DNA of 64,000 nucleotides, taken from Streptomyces sp. 1331.2 (GTDB taxonomy: Bacteria > Actinomycetota > Actinomycetes > Streptomycetales > Streptomycetaceae). The position numbers and the translations under genes were made by a program. The stretch covers positions 5,945,001 through 6,009,000 of the forward strand of contig NZ_OBMJ01000001.1 of NCBI RefSeq assembly GCF_900199205.1. The letters run 5' to 3'. Below are positions 62,256 to 64,000 of the stretch, piece by piece. Under the pieces are notes generated by a model, which was given only the letters and a program-made list of their open reading frames with translations, made no database searches and had not been told where the DNA came from. Within the stretch, counting starts at the first letter, position 1; each line of letters starts with the position of its first letter.

Positions 62256-64000
62256 ATGACCAGGCGCACCCACGCCGCCCTCGCGGCGGCCCTCGCGGCG
62301 ACCCTCACCCTCGGCCTCGGGGCCTGCAAGAACGACAAGAGCGACAGCGGCGGCAGCACCACGGCCGGCAGCACCCAGGCCCCGGGCGCCGCGTCCGGAT
62401 CCATCGTCGGCGGCACCCCGGTCAAGGGCGGCACCCTGACCGTGCTGTCCAACCAGGACTTCGCCCACCTCGACCCGGCCCGCAACTGGACCATGCCGAA
62501 CATGGACTTCGGCATCCGGCTGCTCTACCGCACCCTGGTCACCTTCAAGGCCGAACCCGGCGCCGCCGGCAGCGAGATCGTCCCCGACCTCGCCACCGAC
62601 CTCGGCCGCTCCTCGGATGGCGGGAAGACCTGGGCCTTCACCCTCAAGGACGGCGTCAAGTACGAGGACGGCACGGCGATCAAGTCCGCCGACATCAAGT
62701 ACAACGTCGAGCGCTCCTTCGCCCCGGACCTCACCGGCGGCCCCGACTACGCCCAGCAGTACCTGGCGGGCGGCGAGAACTACAAGGGCCCGCTGACCGG
62801 CGAGCACCTGGCCGGCATCGAGACCCCGGACGACAAGACGATCGTCTTCCACCTCAAGCGTCCGGTCGCCGAGTTCTCGTACACCGCGACCCTGCCGACC
62901 TTCGCGCCCGTGCCGCAGTCCCAGGACAAGGGCACCCAGTACGACCTGCGGCCGTTCTCCTCCGGCCCGTACAAGATCGAGACCTACGACCGCGGCAAGC
63001 AGCTGGTGCTCGTCCGCAACGCCGCTTGGGACCAGTCCACCGACCCGGTCCGCAAGGCCTACCCGGACAAGATCGTGGTCACCCAGGGCCTCAAGGGCGG
63101 CCAGGTCGACGACCGGATCATCGCGAGCGAGGGCGCGGACGCCTCCACCGTCGAGTGGATGGGCCTGCGCCCGGAGTCGATCGCCAAGGTGCTGCCCAAG
63201 CCGGACGTGAAGAACCGGCTGATCGCCGAGCAGCAGGGCTGCACCGACATGCTCTACCCCAACACCTCCAAGGCGCCCTTCGACGACCCGAAGGTCCGCG
63301 AGGCGCTGCTGTACGCGGTGGACCGCGACGCGCAGGTGACCGCCAACGGCGGCCCGGCGATGGCCGACCCGGCCACCTCCTACCTGCCGCCCGCGCTGAC
63401 CGGCGGAACCAAGGTCGACAGCCTGAAGATCCCCGCCACCGGCGACGTCGAGAAGGCCAAGCAGCTGCTCAAGGACGCCGGCAAGACCGACCTGAAGGTC
63501 TCGCTGACCGTCTCCTCCGGCGACAAGACCCGGGCCGAGGCGCTGCAGCAGTCGCTGGCCAAGGTCGGCATCCAGGTCACCATCACCACCGCCGACCCGT
63601 CCGTCTACTACGACACCATCGGCGACACCAAGAACGCGCCCGACCTGGCCATCCTCGGCTGGTGTCCGGACTACCCCTCGGGCGCCACCTTCCTGCCGAT
63701 GGTCTTCGACGGCCGCACCATCAAGGAGAAGGGCAACCAGGGCAACGTCGAGCAGTTCCGCGACCAGGCCACCTCGGACCGGATCGACCAGATCAGCGCG
63801 ATGACCGACGTCACCGAGGCCAACAAGGCGTGGCTGCAGCTCAACGACGACCTGCTGAAGAAGGCGCCGACCGTGCCGCTGATCTGGCAGCGCCGCCCGC
63901 TGCTGGCCGGGACGAACATCGCCGGCGCCTTCGGCCACCCGGTGTGGACCGGTCAGTGGGACTTCGCCACGATCGGCCTCAAGGACCCCTCCAAGAGCCA
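62256..64000 (+). CDS. ABC-transporter substrate-binding lipoprotein (family 5), cut by window end
   Basis: At least 581 residues, open to the last base. ATG at 62256 has GGAG about 8 nt upstream. A signal peptide ends in lipobox LGAC-KND. Family landmarks: LSNQDFAHLDPARNWTM, LKDGVKYEDGTAIKSADIKYNVERS, SSGPYKI, LAILGWCPDYPSGATFLPM, and ...WTGQWDFATIGLKDPSKS near the expected end, so the stop is probably just past the window. Being divergent from the Xaa-Pro aminopeptidase and sharing the GntR-like motif, it is likely to import proline- or hydroxyproline-rich peptides. Permease and ATPase genes should follow. Confidence 0.92.
   Translation, partial: MTRRTHAALAAALAATLTLGLGACKNDKSDSGGSTTAGSTQAPGAASGSIVGGTPVKGGTLTVLSNQDFAHLDPARNWTMPNMDFGIRLLYRTLVTFKAEPGAAGSEIVPDLATDLGRSSDGGKTWAFTLKDGVKYEDGTAIKSADIKYNVERSFAPDLTGGPDYAQQYLAGGENYKGPLTGEHLAGIETPDDKTIVFHLKRPVAEFSYTATLPTFAPVPQSQDKGTQYDLRPFSSGPYKIETYDRGKQLVLVRNAAWDQSTDPVRKAYPDKIVVTQGLKGGQVDDRIIASEGADASTVEWMGLRPESIAKVLPKPDVKNRLIAEQQGCTDMLYPNTSKAPFDDPKVREALLYAVDRDAQVTANGGPAMADPATSYLPPALTGGTKVDSLKIPATGDVEKAKQLLKDAGKTDLKVSLTVSSGDKTRAEALQQSLAKVGIQVTITTADPSVYYDTIGDTKNAPDLAILGWCPDYPSGATFLPMVFDGRTIKEKGNQGNVEQFRDQATSDRIDQISAMTDVTEANKAWLQLNDDLLKKAPTVPLIWQRRPLLAGTNIAGAFGHPVWTGQWDFATIGLKDPSKS

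Overview
The window is a very GC-rich, gene-dense stretch of actinobacterial chromosome, almost certainly from Streptomycetaceae (Streptomyces or Kitasatospora). Chaplins, mycothiol ligase MshC, an F420-type oxidoreductase, and a complete Pup-proteasome locus all point there. From about 1 to 43.7 kb the gene order matches, from memory, the conserved S. coelicolor core block running from chpH/chpC through mshC, metH and the proteasome to tatAC. I see no rRNA, tRNA, CRISPR array or insertion sequence.

Layout. 0-1.4 kb: the 3' end of a short chaplin and a complete long, sortase-anchored chaplin. 1.4-17.3 kb: DUF5703, a helicase-like protein that looks catalytically dead, an aldo/keto reductase, an F420-type oxidoreductase, CorA, a cassette of phosphatase + DUF3090 + atypical-kinase-like SCO1664 family leading to mshC (interrupted by an AraC regulator and a secreted intradiol dioxygenase fused to a CBM), a PAC2 protein, a SRPBCC protein and a GH18-like protein. 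17.4-28.9 kb: metH, a HAD phosphatase, a peptide-type substrate-binding lipoprotein, an orphan response regulator coupled to a RecB-like nuclease, a site-2 protease, a tRNA m1A58 methyltransferase, a membrane-anchored hypothetical protein and a ferredoxin. 29.2-41.7 kb: the pupylation system arc-dop-pup-prcB-prcA-pafA, three FKBP prolyl isomerases, then pafB-pafC. 41.7-43.7 kb: two microproteins, tatA and tatC, ending in a strong terminator.

From 43.8 kb the content changes to what looks like accessory catabolism. An eight-gene run encodes a route for 4-hydroxyproline to 2-oxoglutarate: proline-racemase-family epimerase, three-part FAD/2Fe-2S dehydrogenase, DHDPS-like deaminase, aldehyde dehydrogenase, plus a second racemase-family enzyme and an ornithine-cyclodeaminase-family reductase. 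A FCD-type GntR gene lies about 2 kb downstream, and an Xaa-Pro aminopeptidase divergent from a peptide-binding lipoprotein lies at 60.6-64 kb. A shared 9-bp motif (ATGT-G/C-ACAT and close variants) at four promoters suggests that one GntR regulon covers uptake and cleavage of proline-rich peptides and hydroxyproline breakdown. Between these lie a TetR/imine-reductase pair with a repeated operator, a Uma2 nuclease-fold gene, an ABC exporter divergent from a two-component system, a nitronate monooxygenase, and the tail of a lost HTH gene.

Two conserved genes, dop and the aldehyde dehydrogenase, each carry an apparent one-base deletion. Either the assembly has indel errors in GC-rich runs, or both genes are truly broken. 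Several genes appear to be transcribed as leaderless mRNAs from TAGNNT boxes 6-7 nt before the start codon.
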